A stretch of DNA of 64,000 nt from JBBROS01 sp963752225 (GCA_963752225.1 CAVVXS010000009.1:682001-746000), one strand, 5' to 3'. Numbered from the stretch's first letter, positions 36,494-46,635 are shown. The notes: generated from the letters alone by a model not told the origin. Numbers and translations are program-made.

Positions 36494-38461
36494 GTGACCA
36501 GTTTATATGTGGCGACTACCGGCAATGATTCGAATGCAGGAACCTTAGCTGCTCCGTTCAAAACAATCTCGGCGGCCGAAGCGCATGCCCAGGCCGGTAC
36601 GGAGGTCATTGTTCGCGGAGGCACTTACAATGAGTCGGTGCAGTTAAACGCGAGCGGCACGGCATCCAACTACATCAGTGTTCATCCCTATAGCGGCGAG
36701 ACCGTGACGATCAACGGTGCCTCGAAAAGCGCCGACGTCGTCGCGATCAACGGCAACTACGTGGAGTTGAAAGGCTTCCAGATTAATGGTGGCGATCATG
36801 GCGTCACGGCCTGGGACGTCCACAATGCCAAGATCTCCGGCAACACGATCAGCGGTGCCTGGAAGGGTGGCATCGTGGTCGGTGGCGACAACCCCGGCGG
36901 AAACTACGGGAGCGATCTAATCCAAGGCAATAACGTCACGAACAACGTCCTGCAGAACACAAGCCTGGGCAAGAACGGAGGTTGGGGAAGCGGCATCACC
37001 TCCACGTTGTCGGACAACACGATCATCACCGGCAACAATGTCTCACGCAACTACGGCGAAGGCATCGACGTTTATTCGAGCAAATCTGACACAGTATCCA
37101 GCAACACCGTCAGCGACAACTTCAACGTAGAGATCTACATCAACTCTGCTCCGAATACGATTGTTACGCGCAATCTCAGCTACTCGACCGGGAACGCCGC
37201 TTATTTCAGCAATTCCCACCCCGCTCTCGGAATAGGCCTGGCCACTGAGCCAGGAGCGCCGCTTGTCGCGTCAATCAACAACGCACAGATCACCAACAAT
37301 ATCGACGTCGGGAGCAGCTACGGATTTCGGTGGTGGAACGAGGGATCGGCTGGAACCTTCTCCAACAGTCTGGTCGCCAACAATACATTCGCCAATGAGA
37401 CGACAGCGGCCCTGCAGATCGATGCTTACGCAGGCAACACCGGCAATCGGGTCGCCAACAACATTTTCTACAAAGCTTCTGGTGGCCTGGTTGTCGGCGG
37501 AACGAACGCGGGCAACGCGTTCGACCACAACGTTTGGTTCGGAGGCAGCGACAAGTTCGCCGGCGTTGGTGATGTGCTTGGCGATCCCAAATTCGCCGCG
37601 CCGGGCACGTTTACAGCGGCGGGATACGCTCTTTCCAACACATCCCCCGCGAAAAGCGCGGGCGCGCAGCTTGCCGGCGTGACGGTCGATTATTCCGGTG
37701 CAAGCCGCGCAGCGCCTCCGAGCATCGGTGCGATCGAAGCGGCAAGTCCGCTCCCGTCAACCGGATCCGGATCGACGTCGGTGCCGCCGAGCGCCACAGG
37801 CTCCGACACGTTGGCGATCACCATGTCCGAAGATGCCTATCAGGGTGACGCGCAAGCCGTCATCACCTTGGACGGCAAGACGATCGGCGGCACGGTGACC
37901 GTTGCCGCCTTGCACAACCAGGGCAAGTCACAGACCGTCACCGTAGCCGGGCAGTGGGGCCCCGGGGCGCACGACGTCGGGGTGCAGTTCATCAACGACG
38001 CTTACGGCGGCACGGCCACGACCGACCGCAACCTCTACGTCAGCGGAGTGACGCTGGACGGGCAGGCGTCTGCGACCGCGCCGGCTACCTTGCTGTCGAA
38101 CGGTACGGCTCACTTTGCCACGGCAGCCAGCCCGCTCGTGCTGCAATTGTCCGAGGACGCCTACCAGGGCGACGCGCAGTTCACCGTCTCCGTCGACGGC
38201 AAGACGCTGGGCGGGCCTCAGTCAGTCACTTCGCTGCACGCGAGCGGCGTTTCCCAGAACTTCGCGTTCACTCAGGCCATGGCGGCGGGGACCCACGACG
38301 TCGCCGTCTCGTTCCTGAACGATGCCTGGGGCGGCACTGCCGCGACCGATCGAAACCTATACGTCGACGCCATCAACGTGAACGGTGCGGCCATGCCGGG
38401 CACTGCGGCCAGCCTGCTCAGCGCCTCGACCCAGCACTTCTCGGTCGTGGTCCCGGCCTGA
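36494..38461 (+). CDS. Right-handed beta-helix protein with two C-terminal CBM60-like domains
   Basis: 655 residues. An N-terminal DUF1565-like block (LYVATTGNDSNAGT) leads to a parallel beta-helix of ~400 residues with many short NxI/V repeats (for example SRNYGEGIDVYSS). Two similar domains follow at about residues 433-527 and 545-640, each with SEDAYQGDAQ and a later TTDRNLYV/ATDRNLYV block, the pattern of Ca-dependent carbohydrate-binding module 60 as I recall it. No classical signal peptide is seen, so secretion may use another route. GTG 36494 follows AGGAG (6-base spacing). It is likely a polysaccharide lyase, epimerase or hydrolase on EPS. No catalytic site was assigned. Confidence 0.78.
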   Translation: MTSLYVATTGNDSNAGTLAAPFKTISAAEAHAQAGTEVIVRGGTYNESVQLNASGTASNYISVHPYSGETVTINGASKSADVVAINGNYVELKGFQINGGDHGVTAWDVHNAKISGNTISGAWKGGIVVGGDNPGGNYGSDLIQGNNVTNNVLQNTSLGKNGGWGSGITSTLSDNTIITGNNVSRNYGEGIDVYSSKSDTVSSNTVSDNFNVEIYINSAPNTIVTRNLSYSTGNAAYFSNSHPALGIGLATEPGAPLVASINNAQITNNIDVGSSYGFRWWNEGSAGTFSNSLVANNTFANETTAALQIDAYAGNTGNRVANNIFYKASGGLVVGGTNAGNAFDHNVWFGGSDKFAGVGDVLGDPKFAAPGTFTAAGYALSNTSPAKSAGAQLAGVTVDYSGASRAAPPSIGAIEAASPLPSTGSGSTSVPPSATGSDTLAITMSEDAYQGDAQAVITLDGKTIGGTVTVAALHNQGKSQTVTVAGQWGPGAHDVGVQFINDAYGGTATTDRNLYVSGVTLDGQASATAPATLLSNGTAHFATAASPLVLQLSEDAYQGDAQFTVSVDGKTLGGPQSVTSLHASGVSQNFAFTQAMAAGTHDVAVSFLNDAWGGTAATDRNLYVDAINVNGAAMPGTAASLLSASTQHFSVVVPA

Positions 38462-38474
38462 CATCGATTGCGTA

Positions 38475-38509
38475 GAGCAAGCCTGCGCGTGACGTCGTCA
38501 GGCTTGCTC
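38475..38509 (+). terminator. Hairpin after the beta-helix gene
   Basis: An 11-bp perfect stem (GAGCAAGCCTG/CAGGCTTGCTC, 38475-38485 with 38499-38509) with a 13-nt loop, 13 bases after the stop. No run of T follows, so intrinsic termination is uncertain. The rest of the 337-bp gap (38462-38798) shows no supported gene. Confidence 0.6.
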
Positions 38510-38798
38510 CACGAGGTAAGGTGCGATCCGAAGCTCGCCTTGGCAGGCCGGCCCGGATCGCTGCTCGCCGTGCTGCCGACCGCAACCGGGGTCGGCAGCC
38601 TCGGCGAGCATTGGGCGTAGCCGGCGGCCTGCCGCCGGGCTACGCTCCCTCGCCGCTACTTGCACGAGCAAGACCGGGCAGAACTCCGGATCTGCAGCAC
38701 CGCAGGCGACGTCGACAAGGTGAGCGGATCTGCTTCACCATCGTGGCGAGAACGCCGTGTTGCTCCGTGGTCGGAACCGAAAGGACAGAGACGTCGAG

Positions 38799-40202
38799 AT
38801 GACCTTTCAAGTTGGTCGGTCTGCTGTTCCTGTCGCGGTCGCGATACTTGGCGGCATGATGAGCTCCTCGAACACTGTCGGATCGGCGCAAAGTGCGACG
38901 ACAATCGGAGGCAGCGCGGCGCCACCAAGCTTGTATGTGGCGACAACCGGACACGACTCGAACCCGGGCACCTGGTCGGCTCCGCTCCGGACGATTTCGG
39001 CGGCCGCAACGCGGGCACGGCCCGGTACCGAGGTCCTGGTGCGAGGTGGCATCTACGCGGAGGCACCTGTCACCCTTGCAGCGAGTGGATCGTCGTCCGC
39101 CTACATCCATGTTCATCCACACCGCGACGAAGCCGTAACCATCAGCAGTCCTGCGCTTTCACGAACGGCGGATGCCGTCGCCATTACCGGCAGCTACGTC
39201 GAGTTGAGCGGCTTTCGGATCACGGGCGGGAAGCACGGGATCGTGGCTTGGAACGCTCACAACGTTCATATCCTCCGAAACGTGGTGGACGGTGCATGGT
39301 CGAGTGGCATCTTGCTGGGCGGTGATACCCCGGGTGCCGAATACGGCGACAACATTGTTCGAGACAACACTGTGACGAACAACGTGATGCAGAACAAATG
39401 CCTCGGGTGCACCGCTTGGGGAAGTGGCATCATCTCCATAATGTCGGACGGCAACATGATCGAAGGAAACACCGTCTCTCGTAATTACGGCGAGGGCATC
39501 GACATCTACTCGAGCAACCGAAACAGCGTTATCGGTAATCACGTGTTTGACAATTTCAGTTGCGAGATTTACATCGATTCCTCTTCCGACAGTGTCGTTA
39601 GCAGAAACTTCACTTACTCCAGCGGCAACTCAGGCTTCTTCGTGAAGCGGCTCCTCGACTTCCGTCCCGCAATCGGCATTGCCATCGCCACAGAGCCCGG
39701 CGCGCCGATCGTCTTGGATGTCCGCAATACCCAGGTCACCAACAACGTGGACGTCGGCAGCGGTCACGGCCTCAGGTGGTGGAACGAGGGGTCGAGCGGG
39801 AGCCTGTCCAACAGCCTGATCGCAAACAACACGTTCGTGAACGAGATTGGACCGGCAGTCGAGATCGACGCCTACCCGGGCAACGCCGACAATCGGATCG
39901 CAAACAACATCTTCTACAAGCAATCCGATGATGCGCTCGCAGCCGGCAGCGTTCGGGGCAACTCGTTCGACCACAATGCTTGGTTTGGCCGCCTTCCAAG
40001 CAGGTTCCATGGCCCCGGTGACGTGTTGGCCGATCCGCTGCTTGTGGGCCCCCTCGGCCGGTTCGAACTCCAAAACTACAAAATCTCAAACACGTCGCCG
40101 GTCAGGACAGCCGGCGCTGCCATCGAACCGGTGACGACCGATCTATGGAATGCGAGACGCACGATCCCATACAGCATCGGTGCCAGCGAAAACGACAACT
40201 GA
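38799..40202 (+). CDS. Secreted right-handed beta-helix protein, paralogue of the upstream gene
   Basis: 467 residues with an N-terminal hydrophobic stretch (VPVAVAILGGMMSS) that fits a signal peptide ending near QSATT, then the same LYVATTGHDSNPGT opening and beta-helix repeats as the 36494 gene (SRNYGEGIDIYSS, LRWWNEGSSG). It lacks the two carbohydrate-binding domains. Start ATG 38799 is preferred over upstream in-frame codons because it gives the signal peptide. Together the two proteins look like a duplicated gene pair acting on polysaccharide, probably at the cell surface. No catalytic residues could be identified. Confidence 0.8.
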   Translation: MTFQVGRSAVPVAVAILGGMMSSSNTVGSAQSATTIGGSAAPPSLYVATTGHDSNPGTWSAPLRTISAAATRARPGTEVLVRGGIYAEAPVTLAASGSSSAYIHVHPHRDEAVTISSPALSRTADAVAITGSYVELSGFRITGGKHGIVAWNAHNVHILRNVVDGAWSSGILLGGDTPGAEYGDNIVRDNTVTNNVMQNKCLGCTAWGSGIISIMSDGNMIEGNTVSRNYGEGIDIYSSNRNSVIGNHVFDNFSCEIYIDSSSDSVVSRNFTYSSGNSGFFVKRLLDFRPAIGIAIATEPGAPIVLDVRNTQVTNNVDVGSGHGLRWWNEGSSGSLSNSLIANNTFVNEIGPAVEIDAYPGNADNRIANNIFYKQSDDALAAGSVRGNSFDHNAWFGRLPSRFHGPGDVLADPLLVGPLGRFELQNYKISNTSPVRTAGAAIEPVTTDLWNARRTIPYSIGASENDN

Positions 40203-40251
40203 GCCGGTCTGCCGAACTCCGCCCTCGAGGCACGCGGGCACGCTCGCCCGC

Positions 40252-41259
40252 TCACATCGCGAAACCGCGATCTTTCCGCAGCAGGCCGCGGCGGACACGG
40301 TCCCGCCACCAGGCGATGCTTCGCTCCAGCCCATCCTCAAGATCGACCCGGGCGCTCCAACCGGTCGCCGCGCTGAGCCTCGAGCTATCCGCCAACAGCG
40401 ATCGAACCTCGGACCGGGTGGGCCGAAGCCGGGCGGCATCTGCAACGAGCGGCTTGCCGCAACCAGTGGCGCGCAGGATCAAGTCGGCCACCTCCGCGAC
40501 CGTCACCCGGCGGCCGGTTCCGGCGTTGTAGGGCGTGCCGTACTCAATGTCCCGGGCTAGACCAAGTGCCAGAAACGCCGCGGCAGTGTCGGACACAAAC
40601 ATCAGGTCGCGGACCGGCGTCGTATCGCCGATTTCGATGGTTGGGCAGTCCGGATCGACGGCCTGGCGGATGATGCTTGGGAGCACCGCTCGCTCGCTCT
40701 GACGCGGACCGTAGGTGTTGAACGGCCGCAAGATGGCCACGGGGAGGTTGAACGACCGGGCAAAAGCCTCGGCCATCATGTCGGCGCCGATCTTGGATGC
40801 GGAGTACGGCGACTGGCCTTGCAGCGGATGGCTTTCAGCGATCGGCATCGTCATGGCGGTGCCATAAACCTCGCTTGTCGACGTGTGGACGATGCGCTGT
40901 ACGCTCGCCTCCCGCCCCGCCTCGAGCACGTTGAGAGTGCCAAGCACGTTTGTCTCGACATACGATTGGGGAGCGCGATACGAGTACGGGATCGCGATGA
41001 GCGCGGCCAGGTGGAACACGACCTGCTGATCGCGCAGCAAACGCCGGACGAACGCGGCATCCCGGATGTCGCCGCGGACGAGGGTGATCCTGCTGCGATC
41101 GTCCGACGACAAGTCATCGAGCCACCCGCTGCGATCGAAGGAGTCGTATGCGCTCAGCGCTGTCACGTCGGCGCCCGCGCGCACAAGGGCCTCCGTCACG
41201 TGCGAGCCGATGAACCCGTCGCCGCCCGTGACCAGCACGCGAAGCCCGGCGTAGCTCAC
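40252..41259 (-). CDS. NAD-dependent epimerase/dehydratase (extended SDR, UDP-sugar type)
   Basis: 335 residues. NAD motif GGDGFIGSHVTEAL near the N-terminus, catalytic Tyr and Lys in SPYSASKIGADMMAEAF, plus FNTYGPRQS as in nucleotide-sugar epimerases and 4,6-dehydratases. It likely converts an NDP-hexose for the EPS repeat unit. The start GTG 41259 overlaps the stop of the upstream GT2 gene as GTGA (41256-41259), so translation is coupled. Which sugar it acts on is unknown; the DegT aminotransferase and nucleotidyltransferase in the cluster could be partners in making an amino sugar. Confidence 0.87.
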   Translation of the reverse strand: MSYAGLRVLVTGGDGFIGSHVTEALVRAGADVTALSAYDSFDRSGWLDDLSSDDRSRITLVRGDIRDAAFVRRLLRDQQVVFHLAALIAIPYSYRAPQSYVETNVLGTLNVLEAGREASVQRIVHTSTSEVYGTAMTMPIAESHPLQGQSPYSASKIGADMMAEAFARSFNLPVAILRPFNTYGPRQSERAVLPSIIRQAVDPDCPTIEIGDTTPVRDLMFVSDTAAAFLALGLARDIEYGTPYNAGTGRRVTVAEVADLILRATGCGKPLVADAARLRPTRSEVRSLLADSSRLSAATGWSARVDLEDGLERSIAWWRDRVRRGLLRKDRGFAM

Positions 41260-42362
41260 CGGACCCCGCCGGTGACGTTCGGCTGATCTGGATTGCCCGG
41301 CGCGCGCCGTGCGTGGCCGCCGCTCGCCCGGATGGCCAAGCCCCAGACCGAACCCACGCCGTAACTCAGGTGTAGCGTCGCCAGCACGAGCGGCAAGAGC
41401 AGCAGATGCAGGCCCGGCTCGGTGCCGAAGCTGAACAGCGCACCGGCGAGCAAAGCGGTCACATAGGCCGCAGCAAGGGCCGCAAAGGCGGGAAAGATTG
41501 CCGGCCAGATCAGCCCGGCAAGCAAAGTGAGGGTCAATCCGAGCACAAGGGCCAACGGCGCCGCATGCCGCAGTCCGAACGCCCGGGGATTGTCGAACCA
41601 CGCAAGCGCCACGCCCTGCCCGGTGGCACGGTATTGCAACCAGAGCGCGCCGAGCGTCTGGCGGGGCAGGTACAATGCGTGGATGTCCGGACACAGGTAT
41701 AGCCCGTAGCCAAGCCTGCGGACACGCTCGTTGAAGTCATTGTCCTCGGCCCGGCAGAGGTCCTCGCGCAACGGCCCGACCTCCTCGACCACGTGCCGCC
41801 AATAGCAGCCGTTCCAGACGGTATCGACCCAACCTGCGGCTCCTTCCTCCCGGAACTTGGCGCCGCCGAGCCCCAGCCGGCTTTTGTGGGCAGCCACGAT
41901 GCTGCGCGCAACGAGGGTGGTCCCGCACGCCGGCCGCGCGATTGCCCCGACGCCGCCGGCTCCGGTGGCCAGCAGCGCTTCCACGCAGCGCCTGACCACG
42001 TCCGATGCGTAACGGGCGTGCGCGTCGAAACGAACGACAATGTCGGTCCGCATCTGCGGAAAGGCGAGGTTGAACGCCGCCGCGGGAAGGCGCCGAGGAT
42101 TGTGGAGAAGCCTGACGCGCTGATCCTGGCCCTGCCACTCCCGCAGGCTCGCCATCGAACCGTCATCGGATCCGCCGTCGACCAGCCAGATCTCTTGCAG
42201 CGCCGGATAGTCCTGGCCGAGCAGGTCGGTCATCAAGCGGGGGAGATGGGCGGCCTCATTGTAAATCGGCACGATGATGCCGACGCTGGGACGCTCCAAC
42301 GACGGCGCCGGGTCTCGATCGAGGGCGGAACGGCGCCGGCGGAGCGGGATCGGATTGTCCAT
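41256..42362 (-). CDS. Family 2 glycosyltransferase with C-terminal membrane helices
   Basis: 368 residues. GT-A core: SVGIIVPIYNEAAHL near residue 26 and WLVDGGSDDG, with the DxD-type metal site in VVRFDAHARY and the EDNDFNERV block. The C-terminal ~110 residues hold several helices (LALVLGLTLTLLAGLI). The fold fits EPS glycosyltransferases that work at the membrane on lipid-linked sugars (ExoA-like). ATG 42362 is the best start, but the upstream GT4 frame runs 107 bases into this gene. Its stop is GTGA-coupled to the epimerase. Confidence 0.87.
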   Translation of the reverse strand: MDNPIPLRRRRSALDRDPAPSLERPSVGIIVPIYNEAAHLPRLMTDLLGQDYPALQEIWLVDGGSDDGSMASLREWQGQDQRVRLLHNPRRLPAAAFNLAFPQMRTDIVVRFDAHARYASDVVRRCVEALLATGAGGVGAIARPACGTTLVARSIVAAHKSRLGLGGAKFREEGAAGWVDTVWNGCYWRHVVEEVGPLREDLCRAEDNDFNERVRRLGYGLYLCPDIHALYLPRQTLGALWLQYRATGQGVALAWFDNPRAFGLRHAAPLALVLGLTLTLLAGLIWPAIFPAFAALAAAYVTALLAGALFSFGTEPGLHLLLLPLVLATLHLSYGVGSVWGLAIRASGGHARRAPGNPDQPNVTGGVR

Positions 42363-43557
42363 GGCTGTACCTGTCGGACGCATTTGGAAGGGCACCCTCG
42401 GTCGTGGAATATAACTGACTTGCCGCGGGATCGGCGCCATGGCTGACCGCCGCCGATTCGCCGCCGCAGACCGCCCAGAGACGAGGAAACACGTGGCCCG
42501 GGCCATAGGAGCGCTCGACCAGCGCGCGCACCCGGTTGCCGATATCGCGACGCAGGGCGGCGTCGCCGGCGAGCCGGGACACGTGACGGGCGAGATCGGC
42601 TGCATCGAAGCCCGCGAGGAACCCGGTCTCACCCGACCGAATGAGGTCGCCGACCCCATTCACCCGCGTGGCAACGCATGGCACGCCCGCCGCCATGGCC
42701 TCCAGCACGACGTTGGGCATTCCCTCGTAGTCCGACGACAACAGGTAGATGTCACCGGCGCAGAGCAGCTCTCGGGCGTCGGGAACGGCGCCGATCAGCC
42801 GAACGGTGTCGCGCAATCCGAGCCGCGCCACCTGTGCTTCCAGCGCCCGGCGGCAGCCACAATCCCTTCCGGCGATGACCGCGTGCACCACGTCCTTGCA
42901 GCCCGCCTGCGCAATCACGTCGATGAACCGGGCAAAACACTTCTGCGGCGTCAGGCGCCCCACGCCGATGACCAGGATTGCGTTGTCGTCCAGCCCCAGC
43001 ACGCCGCGCCAGTGACGGCGAAACGCCTGAACCCGCTCGGGCGGCAAGACCTCGACCGCGTTCGGGATGAATAACGCCCCCACGCCCGGCCCGGCGACGC
43101 GCTGGATGACCGCTTGCGTTTCCCTCGAGTTGCAAACCGCAACCGAGATGCTCTTCAGGCTCATCCATTTCCAAACCAGGCGCATGCGGTCGGGCAAGTC
43201 GGACAAGCCGGCGTTGCGAAACGAGCCGATGCGTCGAACACGAAGCCCGCCAAGCGCCAACGCGAAGCCGTTCGTGTAGGACGACCAGGAGAAGAAGCAC
43301 GCAGCACGCTGGGCGGCAACGGCCGAGCGGAACTGGCGCAACTTGGTGAACGGACTGCCTCGCAGCGGCACGACCGGAACATCGAGCTCGCGGATCCGTG
43401 CGTCCCAATAGCCGAGGCCGCCCGAGACATACACGACCGGATCCCAACGAGCGCGGTCACAATGGGCGAGAAACAGGTAGAGTTGCCGCTCGCTGCCGCC
43501 CTGGCCCAGCCCGCCGATGATGATGGCGACGCCCTGCGGGCCAGGCGCCTTGGTCAA
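42256..43557 (-). CDS. Family 4 glycosyltransferase
   Basis: 433 residues with GT-B fold. N-terminal GGLGQGGSERQLYLF, central IGVGRLTPQKCFARF and C-terminal SSDYEGMPNVVLEAMAAG with the conserved Glu pair spacing. It adds a sugar to the EPS intermediate. The start is TTG 43557, overlapping the amidotransferase stop (TTGA). The last ~60 residues look unlike a GT4 end and overlap the following GT2 gene by 107 bases, so the true end may differ. Confidence 0.85.
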   Translation of the reverse strand: MTKAPGPQGVAIIIGGLGQGGSERQLYLFLAHCDRARWDPVVYVSGGLGYWDARIRELDVPVVPLRGSPFTKLRQFRSAVAAQRAACFFSWSSYTNGFALALGGLRVRRIGSFRNAGLSDLPDRMRLVWKWMSLKSISVAVCNSRETQAVIQRVAGPGVGALFIPNAVEVLPPERVQAFRRHWRGVLGLDDNAILVIGVGRLTPQKCFARFIDVIAQAGCKDVVHAVIAGRDCGCRRALEAQVARLGLRDTVRLIGAVPDARELLCAGDIYLLSSDYEGMPNVVLEAMAAGVPCVATRVNGVGDLIRSGETGFLAGFDAADLARHVSRLAGDAALRRDIGNRVRALVERSYGPGHVFPRLWAVCGGESAAVSHGADPAASQLYSTTEGALPNASDRYSHGQSDPAPPAPFRPRSRPGAVVGASQRRHHRADLQ

Positions 43558-45534
43558 GGGACCAGGCTCATCGGGGTCGGCTCGTTCGCGCAGGCCCGGC
43601 GCTTGGATGGCGGGTCCGCCACCCGGTCAGGACCCGAGCGCGGCGGGTCGTGGGACGGCTGGGCGCCGTTGTAATGGCGCGACCACGCTTCCAGCATCAG
43701 AAGACGCCACAGGACGGTCCCGAACTCACGACCGCGGTTTGCACGATGGCGGTCCAGCACCGAGCCGACATGGCGGACATCCCAGAAGCCCAGCTCACGT
43801 GCCGTGCGAGAGAGGAGCCGGTCATGAACCATCCCGATGCCGGCCGAAGTGCGAAACCAGCGATCCAAGGGCACGCTGAACCCGCGCTTGGCCTCACGCG
43901 CCACGACCGCCGGCAGCGACCGCGCGGCGAGGTGCCGCAGCGGCAACTTTCCTTGCCGGCGATTGAGCAGCACGCCGCGCGGCAGCCGGGCGGCCCATTC
44001 CACCAGACGGCAATCCAGGAAAGGTGACCGCACCTCGATTCGAATGCGCCATCGACGCGCGGTCGACCTTCGTCAGAACGTCGTCCGGAAGATACATCGC
44101 GTAATCCGAATGCTGTTGGCGAGCGGTGATGGACCGCATCCCGCGGCTCGCGCTCCAGTGTTGCCAGGGCTGACGATCCGGCCGTTTGAGCGATGCGCGC
44201 AGCTCCGGGTGCAGGATCATGGACAGCATCGGGTCGTCCGGCAGGCCGTCGAAGGCGACGGCACAACCCTCGTCGCGCAGCGCCAGCTTTTGCAGCCGGT
44301 ATCGGGAGACGGACAGCTTCGGCAGGATGCGGGCCACTTGGTCCAGGCCGCTTCCCACCCGGCTGGCCGACGCGATGAGCCGCCGGTGGCGGGCGCTCTC
44401 GACATAGCGCCTGTAACCCCCGAACGCCTCGTCACCGCCGTCGCCTGAGAGATAGACCGTAGCGTGTTGGGCGGCCACTCGGCACAGCGCAAAGAATGGC
44501 AGCGCGGAAGGATCCCCGAACGGCTCGTCATAGTACCAGGCGAGTTCGTCGACGTCGGCGGGACTGCCGGGCTGTTGGACGATCGCGCGGTGCGTCAGGC
44601 CGAGATGCTGCGCCGTCGTCTGCGCCAACGCAGTCTCATCCGCATCCGCATCATCGAACCCTACCGTCAATGCGAGGATGCGCGCGCCCGACACCTGAGC
44701 CGCCGCAGCCGCGACGAGGCCGCTGTCGATACCTCCTGACAGAAACAACCCTACCGGGACGTCGCTCCGCAGGCGGATCCGAACGGCGTCCGCAAGCATC
44801 GCCTCGAGTTGCTGGCCTTCCGACGATGTGAGCGCCCGCGCGGTCGGATCGTCGTTCAGCGCCAACTCCCAGTAACGTTTGATCGTCGCCTGACCCACCG
44901 CGTCCAAGGAGCCGCGCATCACGGAGCCGGGTTCCATCTTGGAATAGCCAACGAACACACTCGCTGGCCCGTCCAGATACCCGGCGGAGATGTAGTCGGC
45001 GATCCGGCTGCTCTCGACGGTCTTCTGTGTGTCTGGCCAGGAGATCAGCGCCTTCAGTTCAGATGCAAACCTGATCTGCCCAGGTTGCATCGTGTAGAAG
45101 AGCGGCTTCACCCCGAGCCGGTCACGCGCCAACAGAAACGTGCGCTCGACCGTGTCGATGAATGCCAGGGCGAACATGCCGTTCAGCTTCGGCAGCCCGC
45201 CGATACCGTGACGCGCGAGCAAGGCCAGCAGCACCTCGGTATCCGAGCCGCCGCGGAAGCGTTCGCCGGCTTGCTCGAGCTCACGCCGCAGCTCGACGTA
45301 ATTGTAGATCTCGCCGTTGAACGCGAGGACGTAGCGCCGATCCGGGCTGAACATCGGCTGATGTCCCATCGGGCTGAGATCGATGATGCTCAATCGCCGG
45401 AAGGCCAGTCCCCATCCGACGCCGGTATCAGCCCCGCGATCGTCTGGACCGCGATGACGCAGATACTCCGCCGCGTGGTCGATCACCCCTCTCTCGGGGC
45501 TCTGGCCACCGATCCATCCCACGATGCCGCACAT
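43554..45534 (-). pseudogene. asnB: Asparagine synthase-type amidotransferase (AsnB), interrupted by a one-base frameshift
   Basis: The first frame (45534 to about 44041) encodes the Ntn glutaminase domain with catalytic Cys2 (MCGIVGW), the NGEIYNY block, and the synthetase PP-loop SGGIDSG, up to DVLTKVDRASMAHS. The remaining ~160 residues (RSPFLDCRLVEWAARLP onward) are in the next frame. Removing one A from TCGAATCGAGG (plus strand 44039-44040) restores the expected ASMAHSIEVRSPFLD. Whole length would be about 658 residues, normal for EPS-associated amidotransferases. It could be a real mutation or a sequencing error. The stop overlaps the GT4 start as TTGA. Confidence 0.85.
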
Positions 45535-45875
45535 CCACCCCTCCGCTCGACCGTGGCACGGGTTCGGAGCTCCCAGTCACGCCCGTGGATTAAACTCGTC
45601 CCACCTCGTTTAACTCTTCCAAACGTTCTCCGCCGATCCGACCACATCAGGATTATCACGATCGCGCGTATGGCATTGACCCACATCGATCAACTTGGCA
45701 ACGTTAGCACACACATAACAATAAACTCTAGACAGGAACGAATCAAGAGACGAGATTGCCGTGTGTCTGGCCCGACATGGTGGCCAAAACCAGTGATTGC
45801 ATGCAGCAGCATCGACGCAGCGGGGATTTCAAGCTCGACTTCATAGAACCGTGGAGCGTTTCTGGAGGACTAGGT
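45535..45875. other. 341-bp divergent intergenic region
   Basis: Lies between the minus-strand amidotransferase and the plus-strand LuxR regulator. It is AT-richer than its surroundings (ACACATAACAATAAACTCTAG near 45711-45730) and probably carries both promoters. I see no ORF or RNA in it that I can support. Confidence 0.5.
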
Positions 45876-46553
45876 ATGTGGTTGGATACCGATAATGCTT
45901 CGTCTGTTCGGAAACTGATTGGAAGCGCCGCAGTTCCGGAGATTTCCTATCCAGCCGTTTCTTTAGCCGCTCATGACTCACTCTCGGACGTTAAAGTGAT
46001 GCTGGATTGCATGCTCGAGATGCTCGAGGCCTTGCAGTGCGGCGGGATCGTGAGGTCGGCGTCTCAAGCGGTGATCGCCGTGAACCGAACAGCGATGGCG
46101 TTGCTGGGCGACGCGCGACGCAACGGACGTCCGGCGGCGCAATCCGAGCTGGCCGCTCGTTTCGAATCGTTGCTGCAGGACGCTGAGCCGCAAGCAGGAG
46201 TGGGGGAAGGCTCGTCACTGGCAACAGTGTGGCGCGAGACGGGGCGGCCCCTCGTCATCAGCAAGCTTCCGGTTCACCTGCCGTGCCGGCGCACGATCCT
46301 CGCCCTCGTCAGCCTCGACAGGTTTGCACAGCCCAACGTGCAAACCCTGCAGCGGCTGTTCGGACTCACTCCGGCCGAGGTCAAGCTGGCCTGGGCCATC
46401 GCCCGAGGGACTGCGCCGACCGATCTGGCGGTCGAACTTGATGTCAGTCGGACGACCATCCGTTCCCACCTCGCGTCGGTTTTCGCGAAAACGCAAACTC
46501 GCCGCCAGGCGGAACTCGTCGCGCTGCTCGCCCGCGTTGCCTTGCTGCCCTGA
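45876..46553 (+). CDS. LuxR-type (GerE HTH) transcriptional regulator
   Basis: 225 residues. The C-terminal HTH is LTPAEVKLAWAIARG followed by LDVSRTTIRSHLASVFAKTQ, the LuxR/FixJ type. The N-terminal ~150 residues are PAS-like or unassigned, with no receiver domain motifs. The start is ATG 45876 since GGAGG at 45864-45868 lies 7 bases upstream; the longer frame from 45756 has no such site. Being alone among EPS genes and facing them, it may control EPS production, but its inducer is unknown. Confidence 0.8.
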   Translation: MWLDTDNASSVRKLIGSAAVPEISYPAVSLAAHDSLSDVKVMLDCMLEMLEALQCGGIVRSASQAVIAVNRTAMALLGDARRNGRPAAQSELAARFESLLQDAEPQAGVGEGSSLATVWRETGRPLVISKLPVHLPCRRTILALVSLDRFAQPNVQTLQRLFGLTPAEVKLAWAIARGTAPTDLAVELDVSRTTIRSHLASVFAKTQTRRQAELVALLARVALLP

Positions 46554-46635
46554 GCGGATCTGCTCGAGCGTCTGCAGCAGTCTGTCGTTCGGGCGAGACA
46601 CGACCGACCCGACGGCCTGCAAGCCGTCGCGGAGT

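Noticed and set aside
45756..45875. Longer N-terminus for the LuxR regulator
   Set aside because: The upstream codons lack a ribosome site, while ATG 45876 has GGAGG at ideal spacing.
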